Positions 16,649 to 26,194 of a stretch of 64,000 nt of DNA are shown one piece after another. The stretch is taken from the NCBI RefSeq assembly GCF_001500045.1, contig NZ_LQIX01000055.1, forward strand, positions 124,001-188,000, given 5' to 3'. Below the pieces are notes generated by a model that saw only the letters and a list, made by a program, of their open reading frames with translations, searched no databases and was not told the origin of the DNA. Source of the stretch: Mycobacterium sp. GA-1199 (GTDB lineage: Bacteria > Actinomycetota > Actinomycetes > Mycobacteriales > Mycobacteriaceae). The position numbers were made by a program, and so were the translations under genes. Every line of letters starts with the position of its first letter. Position 1 is the first letter of the stretch.

Positions 16649-19117
16649 TCAGCTCGCCTCGGACACCGGTTTCGGGGGCGGCGGCGCCGGCAGCACCGCG
16701 TATAGGTCGCGTTCGATCTCGTCGCGCACGCCCTCATCGGCGGTGATGCCGAACAGGTCGACCACCGAAGAGCCCATCGTGGTCACCTTCGCCCACGCGA
16801 TGTCGATGCCGTCGCGCTCGAACACGGCGGTGAGCCTGGCCAGCAGGCCCGCGCGGTCGGTGCTGCGGATCTGCACGACCAGTTCACCCCGGTGGGCACC
16901 CTGCGACCACAGGATGCGCGGCGGCGCGGTGACGTGGTTGATGGGGACAGCGGCAGGCACCTCGCCGGCACGCGACGTGCCGTGTTGCGCCGCCTCGCGT
17001 TCACGGCGATCCAGCGCCTCCTGCACGTCGAGTTCACCGTCGAGCGCAAGGATGAACTGCTGTCGCAGCACCTCGGCCGCCGGTGGCGAGCCGAAATGCG
17101 GAGAGACGACGAACGTGTTGATCGCCGAGCCCTCGTGACCGTTCACCGAGGCCGAGTGGACACGCAGCGAGTTCAGCGCGAGCACGCCTGCGGCCTTCGA
17201 CAGCAGGCCTCGCCGGTCGGGCGCGATGACCGTCACGTTGTGGATCTGCGGGCTGTCCCCCGGCGACAGCTCCAGATGAACGCCCACCTGCCCGGCAAGC
17301 GAAAGATACCGCGGATCAATGGGATCGGGTTGCGGTAGCGGCTCTCCCGCCATCACCATCCGGCAGCGGTGTGCGAGATCGCCGAGAAGCGAAGCCTTCC
17401 AATCGCCCCAGACGCCGGGTCCGGTCGCCAGCGAGTCGGCTTCGGCGAGGACGTGAAGCAACTCCAGCAGAACGGGGTCTCCGTCGAGGGCCTCGACCAC
17501 CGCGGCGATCGTATTGGGATCCTGGAGGTCACGCCGTGTCGCGGTGTGCGGCAGCAGCAGGTGGTGGCGGACGATCTTCGACAGAATCTCGACATCCGAC
17601 GGCCACATCCCCAGCCGGGTCCCGATCTGAGTGGCCAGCTCCGCACCGATGACGCTGTGATCGCCACCGCGTCCCTTGCCGATGTCGTGGCACAGCGCGC
17701 CCAGCATCAGAAGGTCCGGGCGAGCCACCCGTGTGGTGAAAGCGCTTGCCCGCGAGACCGTTTCGACAAGGTGCCGGTCGACGGTCCAGATGTGCACCAC
17801 ATCGCGCGGAGGGAGGTCGCGAACCGCACCCCACTCGGGGAACAGACGCCCCCACAGACCGGTGCGATCCAGCGCCTCGATCGTGGCGACCGCCGACGGT
17901 CCGGCGGCCAGCATCACCAGCAGATCCTTGAGCGCCTGGCGCGGCCAGGGCGTGCGGAGTTCGGGGGCGGCCTCGGCGAGCCGCGACAGTGTCGAGGCCG
18001 CCATCGGCAACCCGGTGGTCGCCGACGCGGCGGCCACCCGCAGGATCAAGCCGGGATCGCGTTCGGGACGGGCATCGCGCGCGAGGATGACCTCGCCGGC
18101 GAACTCGATGACCCCCTCGTCGAGGGGGCGGCGAGGCGGACGGCGCAATGCCGCAAAACCACGACGGGGAAGCGCGTTGGCTGCCGTGCGGATCCCCGCG
18201 TCGACGTAGAAGCTGATAGTGCGTGCGGCGTCGGACAGCATCCGCGCCAGATCGAAGCGGTCGCCGATGTGCAGAGCCGCACCGATCTCGTCGGCGTGTT
18301 GGGCCAGCAGCAGGTCGCGCCCGCGGCCGGCCACCCTGTGCAGTTCGGTGCGTACGTTGAGCAACGCCAGATGGGCCTGCCCCAGCGACCCGAGCGGGGA
18401 CGCCAACGTGTGGTTGGGATACACGTCGGCCAGTTGCGCGATCGCCAGTGCGTTGAGCAGTTGCACGTCACGCAGACCGCCGCGACCACATTTGAGGTCG
18501 GGTTCGGCCCGGTGCGCGATCTCCCCGCTGCGCTGCCATCGCGCCCGGGTGTGATCGACGAGTTCATCGAAGCGCGAGGCGATTCCGGTGCGCCACTGCC
18601 GACGGGCTCCCCCGATCAGCAGCGTGGACAGGTCCGCGTCACCGGCGATGTGACGCGCTTCCAGCATCGCCAACCCCGCCGAGATGTCCTCACCGGCCAC
18701 CTTCAACGCCTCGGGTACCGTCCGCACACTGTGGTCGATGCGAATGTTGGCGTCCCACAACGGATACCACAACAGCTCTGCCACCTGACCGACCACGTCG
18801 TGCGGCATGTTGTCGTGCAACAGCATCAGGTCGAGATCGGAATGCGGCACGAACTCACCCCGGCCGAGGCCGCCGGTCGCGACGATGGCGAAGCCGCTGG
18901 TCGGCGTGATGCCGATCTCGGTGGCCTTGGTGGTCAGCCAGAACTCGTGCAGATCTTGCAGTGCGTGGCGCAGGGCGGCCGAATCCAGTTGGCGCGCACC
19001 GCCTGTCAACAGCTGCTGGATCGCGGCGCAGAGGTCCGTCGCCGGACGAGACGAACCCGCCGCCGGCGCCACCCATTGAGGGGCGCCGGCGGCGGCCTGG
19101 GGTCTGGGCTCACTCAT
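16649..19117 (-). CDS. glnD: bifunctional PII nucleotidyltransferase/removing enzyme GlnD
   Basis: Modifies and demodifies the PII protein in response to nitrogen status. The 822-residue protein shows a nucleotidyltransferase domain (GGLGRGEFVPHSDLDLMLL), a central HD phosphohydrolase domain (LCHDIGKGRGGDHS) and two C-terminal ACT domains (near VTVIAPDRRGLLSK and VQIRSTDRAGLLARL). In actinobacteria GlnD adenylylates rather than uridylylates PII. I start at the ATG at 19117 (MSEPRP), which has a purine-rich GGGGAGAGGA site; the open frame is 10 codons longer. Third gene of amt-glnB-glnD. Confidence 0.95.
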   Translation of the reverse strand: MSEPRPQAAAGAPQWVAPAAGSSRPATDLCAAIQQLLTGGARQLDSAALRHALQDLHEFWLTTKATEIGITPTSGFAIVATGGLGRGEFVPHSDLDLMLLHDNMPHDVVGQVAELLWYPLWDANIRIDHSVRTVPEALKVAGEDISAGLAMLEARHIAGDADLSTLLIGGARRQWRTGIASRFDELVDHTRARWQRSGEIAHRAEPDLKCGRGGLRDVQLLNALAIAQLADVYPNHTLASPLGSLGQAHLALLNVRTELHRVAGRGRDLLLAQHADEIGAALHIGDRFDLARMLSDAARTISFYVDAGIRTAANALPRRGFAALRRPPRRPLDEGVIEFAGEVILARDARPERDPGLILRVAAASATTGLPMAASTLSRLAEAAPELRTPWPRQALKDLLVMLAAGPSAVATIEALDRTGLWGRLFPEWGAVRDLPPRDVVHIWTVDRHLVETVSRASAFTTRVARPDLLMLGALCHDIGKGRGGDHSVIGAELATQIGTRLGMWPSDVEILSKIVRHHLLLPHTATRRDLQDPNTIAAVVEALDGDPVLLELLHVLAEADSLATGPGVWGDWKASLLGDLAHRCRMVMAGEPLPQPDPIDPRYLSLAGQVGVHLELSPGDSPQIHNVTVIAPDRRGLLSKAAGVLALNSLRVHSASVNGHEGSAINTFVVSPHFGSPPAAEVLRQQFILALDGELDVQEALDRREREAAQHGTSRAGEVPAAVPINHVTAPPRILWSQGAHRGELVVQIRSTDRAGLLARLTAVFERDGIDIAWAKVTTMGSSVVDLFGITADEGVRDEIERDLYAVLPAPPPPKPVSEAS

Positions 19118-19191
19118 CTCGTCCTCTCCCCCTGTAAAACTGCTCACGGTGTGCGATCGGACGGAGACGAACTCTCAGCTCTGCAAGAGGC

Positions 19192-19530
19192 TCAAAGGGC
19201 GTCGGCTCCACGCTCTCCGGTGCGTACCCGGACCACGGTGTCAACAGGGCTCACCCACACCTTGCCGTCACCGATCTTCCCGGTTCGTGCGGCCTGGACG
19301 ATGACATCGACGACCTTGTCGACGGCGGAGTCCTCCACCACGACCTCGACACGCACCTTCGGCACGAAATCCACGGAGTACTCGGCACCCCGGTAGACCT
19401 CGGTGTGTCCCTTCTGGCGGCCGTAGCCCTGAACCTCGCTGACGGTCATCCCGAGGATACCCGTCTGCTCGAGCCCGGTTTTGACATCTTCGAGCGTGAA
19501 CGGCTTGACAATCGCAGTAATCAGCTTCAT
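19192..19530 (-). CDS. glnB: nitrogen regulatory protein PII
   Basis: Trimeric nitrogen/energy sensor, 112 residues (MKLITAIVKPFTLEDV). The T-loop with the modifiable tyrosine is intact (EVYRGAEYSVDFVPK), as is the C-terminal signature GKIGDGKVWV. In mycobacteria it is modified by GlnD and can gate the ammonium channel Amt. It lies 33 bases after amt and 74 bases before glnD on the same strand, one operon under GlnR control. Confidence 0.96.
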   Translation of the reverse strand: MKLITAIVKPFTLEDVKTGLEQTGILGMTVSEVQGYGRQKGHTEVYRGAEYSVDFVPKVRVEVVVEDSAVDKVVDVIVQAARTGKIGDGKVWVSPVDTVVRVRTGERGADAL

Positions 19531-19563
19531 GTAGTCGATCCCTTCCGAGGAAATTGTTGCCGA

Positions 19564-20928
19564 TCAGACGAGCTCGTAAGCAGTTTCGGCATGTTCGGTT
19601 TCATCGATGCCGGTGTCTTCATCCTCCAGGGTGACGCGCCAACCCAATGGCTTGACGATAAAGGCAATGATCGTCGTCATGATGCCAGTGAAGATAACCG
19701 CGACCAAGGCGATCACCACCTGCACGACCAACTGCTGGAAGCCACCGCCGTAGAACAACCCCGTCTCCATCGCCAGGAAACCGATGCCCACGGTGCCCCA
19801 CAGCCCCGCTACCAGGTGCACACCGACGACGTCGAGCGAATCGTCGTAGCCGAACTTGTACTTTAACCCGACTGCGAGTGCGGACAGCGCGCCGGCGACG
19901 ACACCCAGGATCAACGATCCGATCGGCGAGAGCGACCCGCAGGCCGGCGTGATCGCGACGAGGCCGGCCACGACGCCCGAGGCGGCGCCGACGCTGGTCG
20001 CGTGCCCGTCCCGGATGCGCTCCACCAGCAACCAGCCCAGCATCGCGGCGGCGGTGGCGGCGGTGGTGTTGACCCAGACCTGGCCGGCGAGCATGTCGGC
20101 CGCGCCTTCGGATCCGACGTTGAAGCCGAACCAGCCGAACCACAGGATGGCGGCGCCCAGCATCACGAACGGAATGTTGTGCGGACGGTAGGCGACCTTG
20201 CCGAAGCCGGTTCGCTTGCCCAGCAGAATCGCCAGCACCAGTGCGGCCATGCCGGCGTTGATGTGAACGACGGTGCCACCGGCGAAGTCGATCGGCGAGA
20301 CGTTCGCGGTGCCTTCTTCGTCGACGCCGAACATCTTGGCCGCGATGCCGTTCTCAGCACCGGACAGCAGGCCGCCGCCCCAAACCATGTGAGCGAGTGG
20401 GAAATACACCACCGTCACCCAGATCGCGCCGAACACCAGCCAGGTGCCGAACTTCATCCGCTCGGCCACCGCGCCGCTGATCAGCGCGACGGTGATGACT
20501 GCGAAGGTCAACTGGAAGCCCGCCCAGACGATTGCGGGCACAGAGCCGAATCCGCCAAGGACGTAGAGGGTGGTGCCGTCCACCTCCAGGGTCTCCAGAA
20601 GTGGGCTCAGCCCGAACAACGCAAATGGATTGTCGAAGATGCCCGCGATGTCGCTGTTGCCGGTGTGCGCCGACGCGAACGACATCGAGTAGCCCCACAA
20701 CACGTAGACGACGCTGACGACGCCGAGGGTTCCGAACGACATCATCATCATGTTCAGAACCGACTTCTGGCGCGACAACCCACCGTAGAAGAACGCGAGA
20801 CCGGGCGTCATGAACAGAACCAGCGCCGCGGCGGTGAGCACCCATGCGGTGTCGCCGGAACTCAACCCGTCGGGGCCGAACGGCGCGAACGCATCATCGG
20901 GTAGGGCAAGGGGTAAGGCTGAAACCAC
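19564..20928 (-). CDS. amt: ammonium transporter
   Basis: Ammonium channel of the Amt/Mep/Rh family, 454 residues with about eleven membrane helices. Family signatures are visible: SRQKSVLNMMMM in helix 1-2, the phenylalanine-gate region, FAGGTVVHINAGMAALVLA with the pore histidine, GWFGFNVGSEG, and DVVGVHLVAGLWGT with the second pore histidine. It starts at a GTG (VSALPLALPDD) behind an AAGGAGG ribosome site. First gene of amt-glnB-glnD; a four-half-site GlnR operator lies 67 bases upstream. Confidence 0.96.
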   Translation of the reverse strand: MVSALPLALPDDAFAPFGPDGLSSGDTAWVLTAAALVLFMTPGLAFFYGGLSRQKSVLNMMMMSFGTLGVVSVVYVLWGYSMSFASAHTGNSDIAGIFDNPFALFGLSPLLETLEVDGTTLYVLGGFGSVPAIVWAGFQLTFAVITVALISGAVAERMKFGTWLVFGAIWVTVVYFPLAHMVWGGGLLSGAENGIAAKMFGVDEEGTANVSPIDFAGGTVVHINAGMAALVLAILLGKRTGFGKVAYRPHNIPFVMLGAAILWFGWFGFNVGSEGAADMLAGQVWVNTTAATAAAMLGWLLVERIRDGHATSVGAASGVVAGLVAITPACGSLSPIGSLILGVVAGALSALAVGLKYKFGYDDSLDVVGVHLVAGLWGTVGIGFLAMETGLFYGGGFQQLVVQVVIALVAVIFTGIMTTIIAFIVKPLGWRVTLEDEDTGIDETEHAETAYELV

Positions 20929-20954
20929 TTTGTGTGAACCTCCTTGGGAAGTGC

Positions 20955-20969
20955 GCCGATCGGATCGGC
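20955..20969 (-). promoter_or_regulatory. palindrome 1 in the amt leader
   Basis: Perfect 15-base palindrome GCCGATC-G-GATCGGC between the GlnR operator and the amt ribosome site. Could be a second operator or an RNA hairpin. Confidence 0.45.
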
Positions 20970-20972
20970 CTC

Positions 20973-20989
20973 CCGAAGAGACTCTTCGG
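20973..20989 (-). promoter_or_regulatory. palindrome 2 in the amt leader
   Basis: Perfect 17-base palindrome CCGAAGAG-A-CTCTTCGG, three bases from palindrome 1 and five bases from the GlnR operator. Together they put two short symmetric elements in the 67-base leader or promoter of amt. Confidence 0.45.
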
Positions 20990-20994
20990 CTCGC

Positions 20995-21032
20995 GTTTCA
21001 CCGGTGATTCTGTTCCGTTTCCACTAAGTGAA
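20995..21032 (-). promoter_or_regulatory. GlnR operator of amt-glnB-glnD
   Basis: Read on the minus strand: TTCAC, 6 bases, GAAAC, 6 bases, GAATC, 6 bases, GAAAC. The four half-sites repeat every 11 bases, matching the mycobacterial/streptomycete GlnR consensus (GTnAC-n6-GAAAC, doubled). GlnR activation of this operon under nitrogen limitation is known in M. smegmatis; here it is inferred from the site. Confidence 0.85.
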
Positions 21033-21109
21033 CGGACACGCCCGAAGCGTTACGCTCGTGTTTCCACGCGGATCCAGCCGTCGCGCACAGCCCGTGCCGA
21101 CGCGTCGGA

Positions 21110-22471
21110 TCAGCCGAGCAGCGCGTCGACGAACGCCGCGGGCTCGAACGGCGCGAGATCGTCTGCGCCCTCGCCGAGTCCGACGAGTTTGACCGGAACG
21201 CCCAGTTCCTGCTGCACACGGAAAACGATTCCGCCCTTGGCCGTTCCGTCGAGCTTCGTCAGCACCACGCCGGTGATGTCGACGACCTCGGCGAACACCC
21301 TGGCCTGGGGCAGGCCGTTCTGGCCGATCGTGGCATCGAGCACCAGCAGGACCTCGTCGACTTCGGCGCGGCGGCTGACGACGCGCTTGACCTTGCCGAG
21401 CTCGTCCATCAGCCCGGTCTTGGTGTGCAGGCGTCCGGCGGTGTCGATGACAATGACGTCGGCGCCGTCCTTGATGCCCTCGTCGACGGCGTCGAAGGCC
21501 ACCGAGGCGGGGTCGGCGCCCTCGGCGCCCCGCACCACGTGGGCGCCCACCCGCGACGCCCATGACTGCAACTGGTCGGCCGCGGCGGCGCGGAAAGTGT
21601 CGGCCGCCCCCAGGACGACGCGGCGGCCGTCGGCGACCAGGACGCGGGCCAGCTTGCCGACCGTGGTCGTCTTACCGGTTCCGTTCACCCCGACGACCAG
21701 CAGCACCGAGGGTTTGTCCGCGTGCGGCAGAGCCCTGATCGAGCGGTCGAGGTCGGGCTGCAGTGCCTCGATGAGGACATCGCGCAGTACCCCGCGGGCG
21801 TCGGCCTCGTTCCGCACCCGGCTGCTGGCCATCCGCGAGCGCAGCGCGGCGACCACCGACTCCGTCACCACGGGCCCCAGGTCGGCGATCAGCAGCGTGT
21901 CTTCGACTTCCTCCCACGACTCGTCATCCAGGTCGCCGCCGCCGAGCAGCCCCAACATGCTGCGGCCGAGAGTGTTCTGCGACTTGGCGAGCCTGCCGCG
22001 TAGCCGCTCCAGCCGTCCTTCGGTCGGTGCGATCTCGTCGAGGGCGGGCGCGGGTTCATCGACGACGGTCGCCGATTCCTCGACGACGGGGGTCGGTTCT
22101 GCAGGTTCAGGTGCGGGCGCCGGCTCCGGAGGCGCGGGCGCGGGGCGCTCCTCGACCGGCGGCTCGGGTAGTTGTACGTCGGCGATCGGGCGCTTGGGCG
22201 CGTCGCGCGGAATCGTGGCGTCGTCGCCGACGGCGGGCAAGCCGGTGGTGTCGATGCGTTCGGGGGGCGCGGTCGGCGCGGATTGCGAGAACGTGATCCC
22301 TGATGAGGCGGTATAGCCTCCGGAACGGTCGATCGGCGTGGCCGTCTCCGTCGACGACAACCGGATGCGCCGGCGTCGATACCGCACCAGCCCGACGACG
22401 AGCGCGGCGACCAGCAAAACGGCGATGACCGCGATCGCGATCCACAAACCCATCGAGCCAACATCAGTCAC
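21110..22471 (-). CDS. ftsY: signal recognition particle receptor FtsY
   Basis: Membrane receptor GTPase for the SRP. The 453-residue protein begins with an N-terminal membrane helix (about residues 8-28) followed by a Pro/Glu/Ala-rich linker and the NG domain: GVNGTGKTTTVGKLA, DTFRAAAADQL, DTAGRL, TKLDGTAKGG and GLGEGADDL. A membrane helix on FtsY is typical of actinobacteria. The start is the GTG at 22471 (VTDVGSMGLW) or the ATG six codons later. Downstream of smc on the same strand. Confidence 0.95.
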   Translation of the reverse strand: MTDVGSMGLWIAIAVIAVLLVAALVVGLVRYRRRRIRLSSTETATPIDRSGGYTASSGITFSQSAPTAPPERIDTTGLPAVGDDATIPRDAPKRPIADVQLPEPPVEERPAPAPPEPAPAPEPAEPTPVVEESATVVDEPAPALDEIAPTEGRLERLRGRLAKSQNTLGRSMLGLLGGGDLDDESWEEVEDTLLIADLGPVVTESVVAALRSRMASSRVRNEADARGVLRDVLIEALQPDLDRSIRALPHADKPSVLLVVGVNGTGKTTTVGKLARVLVADGRRVVLGAADTFRAAAADQLQSWASRVGAHVVRGAEGADPASVAFDAVDEGIKDGADVIVIDTAGRLHTKTGLMDELGKVKRVVSRRAEVDEVLLVLDATIGQNGLPQARVFAEVVDITGVVLTKLDGTAKGGIVFRVQQELGVPVKLVGLGEGADDLAPFEPAAFVDALLG

Positions 22472-22526
22472 GGCGCCATTGTCTCAAGGTGAGTCCGCGC
22501 CAACGCCCCCACGCCCCCTCACCGAG

Positions 22527-22575
22527 GATTTGTGCACCGTGTGTTGCGCTCAGCGCTCCGAAATGTGCACAAATC
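22527..22575. repeat. 11-base inverted repeat between smc and ftsY
   Basis: GATTTGTGCAC (22527-22537) and GTGCACAAATC (22565-22575) are perfect inverted copies separated by 27 bases with a small inner AGCGCT. It fills the short gap between smc and ftsY. It could be a terminator, a dispersed mycobacterial palindrome or a protein-binding site. Confidence 0.6.
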
Positions 22576-22580
22576 GCCGA

Positions 22581-25500
22581 TCAGTTGGCCGCGCCGACCA
22601 GTTCCTGCCCGCGCATGCGCTGGCTGATGACCGCGGTGATGCCGTCGTCGCGCATGGTGACTCCGTACAGCGCGTCGGCGACCTCCATCGTCGGCTTCTG
22701 GTGGGTGATCACGATCAGCTGGGAACGCTCACGCAGCTGCTCGAACAAACTGATCAGCCGGCGCAGGTTCACATCGTCGAGCGCCGCCTCGACCTCGTCC
22801 ATCACATAGAACGGCGATGGCCTCGCGCGGAAGATCGCAACAAGCATGGCCACGGCCGTCAACGACTTCTCACCGCCGGACAGCAGCGACAACCGCTTGA
22901 TCTTCTTGCCGGGCGGACGCGCCTCGACCTCGATGCCGGTGGTGAGCATGTCGTTGGGATCGGTGAGCAGCAGCCGGCCTTCGCCGCCGGGGAACAGCGT
23001 CGAAAACACCTGGGTGAACTCACGTTCCACGTCGGCGTAGGCCTCGGTGAACACCTGCAGGATGCGGGCGTCCACGTCGTCGATCACGTCGAGGAGATCC
23101 TTGCGCGCCCCCTTGACGTCCTCGAGCTGGGTGGACAGGAAGTTGTAGCGCTCCTCGAGCGCGGCGAACTCCTCGAGCGCCAGCGGATTGACCCGGCCCA
23201 GCTCGTTGAGCTCTCGCTCGGCCTTCTTGGCGCGCCGTTCCTGCGTCACCCGGTCGAACGGCATGGGGGCGGGCGTGGTGACCTGCTCCCCGCGTTCGCG
23301 CGCCTGCTCGTACTCGGCCATCTCCAATTCCGTTGGCGGAAGCGGCACGTCGGGTCCGTACTCGGCAATGAGGTCGGCGGTGGCCATGCCGAACTGCTCG
23401 AGAATCTGCTCCTCGAGCTGTTCGATACGCAGAGCAGCCTGCGCCTTGGCGACCTCGTCCTTGTGCAGTGCCTCGGTGAGGCCGTTGACCTTGGCCGTGA
23501 GCTCGTTGACCTCGTCGCGTGTCTTGGCCAGCGCGGCGGCGCGGTGCTGCCGTTCGGCGGCCACGTCGTCGCGGGCGCGCGACGCCACCGTTACAACGGC
23601 GCTCAGCCGTTGCGCCACAACACGACCCGATTCCGCCACTGCGGCGGCCACGGCCGCTGCATGCCGACGAGCCTCGCGGGCACGCATGGCGCGCAGTCTG
23701 GCCTCACGTTCGGCAGCAGCGGCTCGGCGCAACGAATCCGCCTTCCCGCGAACGGCATTCGCGCGCTCTTCGGCGGTGCGTACCGCCAGCCGGGCCTCCA
23801 CCTCAGCGCCGCGGGCCGCCTCTGCCGCTGCCGTCGTCTCCTGCCGATTGACGGGCTCGGCTTCGAGCGTCGGCGCCTGCTGTGCGTTGCGCAGCCTCTG
23901 CTCGAGTTCGGTGAGTTCATCGACGGTGCGAGAACGATTGGCTTCCAGCTCATTTCGCTGGTGGATCAGCCGCTGCCATTCGTCGTCGGCCGAACGGGCA
24001 TCCTGACCGAGTCGACCCAGCTGCTCGTAGATCGCCGAGATCGCCGCGTCGGATTCGTTGAGCGCAGCGAGCGCCTGCTCCGCGGCATCCTGACGGCTGG
24101 ACTGTTCGGTCAGCGCACCCGACAGCGCCGCCGACAGCTCGTTGACCTGCTTCTCGGCCTCGGCGAGCTCGGCGCGGGCCTTTTCGACTTCTGATGCGAT
24201 CTCGAGCGTGCTGGGTTTGCGATCGGACCCGCCGCTGACCCAGCCCGGACCCACGAGATCGCCGTCGGTGGTGACCGCGCGCAGCGTCGGATGCGCTGCG
24301 ACCGCGTCCAGCGCAGCGGCCAGGTCCGAGACCACCACGACGTCGGAGAGCATGGCCCGCACCGCACCCTGCAGCCGCGGTGGAGCCTCGACCAGGTCCA
24401 CCGCGCGCACCGCGCCGTCGGGCAGCGACTGCGCCTGCGGCACTTCGCGATTCGGCCAGTCGCTGAGGACGATCGCCGCCCGGCCGCCGTCGGATTCCTT
24501 GAGCGCCGCGACCGCGGCGCGGGCGGCCCCCGGACTTTCGGCGGCCACCGCGTCGGCCGCGGCACCGAGCACCGCCGCGACGGCCACCTCGTATCCGTTG
24601 CGCACCTTCAGCAGGTTGGCGATCGAACCGAGAAGCCCTGCGCTGCCGCGGTTCTTCTGCAGCCAGGCCGCTCCGTCCTTGCGGTCGAGACCGACGGAGA
24701 GGGCTTCGATACGCGCGCGCAGCGATGCCACCTGACGTTCGGCGCCGCGTTCGGCGGCCTGCAGTTCGGCGACCCGTTCGTCGGCGAGCCGCAGCGCGGC
24801 GACCGTCCGGTCGTGGTGTTCGTCCAGCCCGACCTCACCGGCGTCGAGTTCACCGACGCGGCTCTGCACGGTTTCGAACTCGGCCTGGGTCTGCTGCGCG
24901 CGGGTGGCGGCGTCGTCGATGCTGCCACTGAGGCGGGCGACGGTCTCGTCGATCGACTCCACGCGGGTGCGCATCGTGTCGACCTGGCCGGCGAGCCGCG
25001 CCAGACCCTCGCGGCGATCGGCTTCGGCCCGCGCCGCGGCCATGTGCGCACGTTCGGCCTCGGCCGCGACGCGCTCGCGTTCAGCGAGTTCGGCGCGGGC
25101 GGCCTCGAGCTTGCCGCGTGACTCGGTCAACTCGCCGAGCAGCCGGCGCTCCTGTTCGGCGACCTCGTCGGCTTGAGCGTCCAGGGCGTCGGGGTCCGGG
25201 CCCGTCGACGCCTCGGGTTCGGTGTCGAGATGCTGTGCGCGCTCGCTGGCGATGCGCACGGTCGCGCCGACGCGTTCGGCGAGCGCGGACAGCGCGAACC
25301 ACGTCTGCTGGGCCGCGTCCGCGCGTTCGCTGAGGCTGCCCACCGCCGTCTCGTGTGCGGCCAGTTCCGCGGTCTTGGCCTCCAGCCGCGTGGCGATCTC
25401 ATCGTGTTCGCGCCGCAGCGTGGTCTCGGCCTGGTTCGTGTTGTCGAACTCGGCGCGGCGGGTGACGAGGTCGTCGGCGGCCAGCCGCAGCCGTGCGTCG

Positions 25501-26168
25501 CGCAGATCGGCCTGGATGGTCTGGGCGCGCCGGGCCATCTCGGCCTGCCGCCCGAGCGGTTTGAGCTGACGACGCAGTTCGGTGGTCAGGTCGGTCAACC
25601 GGTTGAGGTTGGCCGACATCGCGTCGAGCTTGCGGACCGCCTTTTCCTTGCGCTTGCGGTGCTTGAGGACGCCGGCGGCCTCCTCGATGAACGCGCGCCG
25701 GTCTTCGGGTCGCGACTCGAGGATCTCGGAGAGCTTCCCCTGTCCGACGATGACGTGCATCTCGCGGCCGATACCGGAGTCGGACAGCAGTTCCTGGACG
25801 TCCATCAGCCGGCAACTGCTGCCGTTGATCTCGTACTCGCTGCCACCGTCGCGGAACATCCGCCGGGTGATCGAGACCTCGGAGTAGTCGATGGGCAGCG
25901 AGTTGTCGGAGTTGTCGATCGTCACCGTCACCTCGGCGCGGCCCAGCGGCGGACGCGACGACGTGCCCGCGAAGATGACGTCTTCCATCTTGCCGCCGCG
26001 CAACGTCTTGGCGCCCTGCTCCCCCATCACCCAGGTGAGCGCGTCGACAACATTGGACTTGCCCGACCCGTTGGGCCCCACCACGCACGTGATGCCTGGC
26101 TCGAAGCGCAGAGTCGTCGGCGAAGCAAACGACTTGAAGCCCTTCAGGGTCAGACTCTTGAGGTGCAC
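22581..26168 (-). CDS. smc: chromosome segregation protein SMC
   Basis: ATPase that folds and separates chromosomes with ScpA/ScpB. The 1195-residue protein shows the N-terminal Walker A (VVGPNGSGKSNVVDAL), a first coiled coil, a hinge region around residues 520-640 (with GSIANLLKVRNGYE and VSGGSDRKPSTLE), a second coiled coil, and the C-terminal signature LSLLSGGEKSLTA plus Walker B YVMDEVEAALDDVN. The GTG at 26168 (VHLKSLTLKGFKSF) is preferred over the GTG four codons upstream by comparison with other SMC proteins. Follows acyP by 26 bases. Confidence 0.96.
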   Translation of the reverse strand: MHLKSLTLKGFKSFASPTTLRFEPGITCVVGPNGSGKSNVVDALTWVMGEQGAKTLRGGKMEDVIFAGTSSRPPLGRAEVTVTIDNSDNSLPIDYSEVSITRRMFRDGGSEYEINGSSCRLMDVQELLSDSGIGREMHVIVGQGKLSEILESRPEDRRAFIEEAAGVLKHRKRKEKAVRKLDAMSANLNRLTDLTTELRRQLKPLGRQAEMARRAQTIQADLRDARLRLAADDLVTRRAEFDNTNQAETTLRREHDEIATRLEAKTAELAAHETAVGSLSERADAAQQTWFALSALAERVGATVRIASERAQHLDTEPEASTGPDPDALDAQADEVAEQERRLLGELTESRGKLEAARAELAERERVAAEAERAHMAAARAEADRREGLARLAGQVDTMRTRVESIDETVARLSGSIDDAATRAQQTQAEFETVQSRVGELDAGEVGLDEHHDRTVAALRLADERVAELQAAERGAERQVASLRARIEALSVGLDRKDGAAWLQKNRGSAGLLGSIANLLKVRNGYEVAVAAVLGAAADAVAAESPGAARAAVAALKESDGGRAAIVLSDWPNREVPQAQSLPDGAVRAVDLVEAPPRLQGAVRAMLSDVVVVSDLAAALDAVAAHPTLRAVTTDGDLVGPGWVSGGSDRKPSTLEIASEVEKARAELAEAEKQVNELSAALSGALTEQSSRQDAAEQALAALNESDAAISAIYEQLGRLGQDARSADDEWQRLIHQRNELEANRSRTVDELTELEQRLRNAQQAPTLEAEPVNRQETTAAAEAARGAEVEARLAVRTAEERANAVRGKADSLRRAAAAEREARLRAMRAREARRHAAAVAAAVAESGRVVAQRLSAVVTVASRARDDVAAERQHRAAALAKTRDEVNELTAKVNGLTEALHKDEVAKAQAALRIEQLEEQILEQFGMATADLIAEYGPDVPLPPTELEMAEYEQARERGEQVTTPAPMPFDRVTQERRAKKAERELNELGRVNPLALEEFAALEERYNFLSTQLEDVKGARKDLLDVIDDVDARILQVFTEAYADVEREFTQVFSTLFPGGEGRLLLTDPNDMLTTGIEVEARPPGKKIKRLSLLSGGEKSLTAVAMLVAIFRARPSPFYVMDEVEAALDDVNLRRLISLFEQLRERSQLIVITHQKPTMEVADALYGVTMRDDGITAVISQRMRGQELVGAAN

Positions 26169-26194
26169 GACGTGCCACACTACCGCCGCGGCGG

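Noticed and set aside
17369..19396. 675-residue plus-strand open frame opposite glnD
   Set aside because: Shadow of glnD in high-GC DNA: low-complexity Arg/Gly/Pro-rich translation, no ribosome site, real gene is on the other strand with full domain content.
22338..24194. 618-residue plus-strand open frame opposite smc/ftsY
   Set aside because: Crosses two real minus-strand genes and resembles no family.
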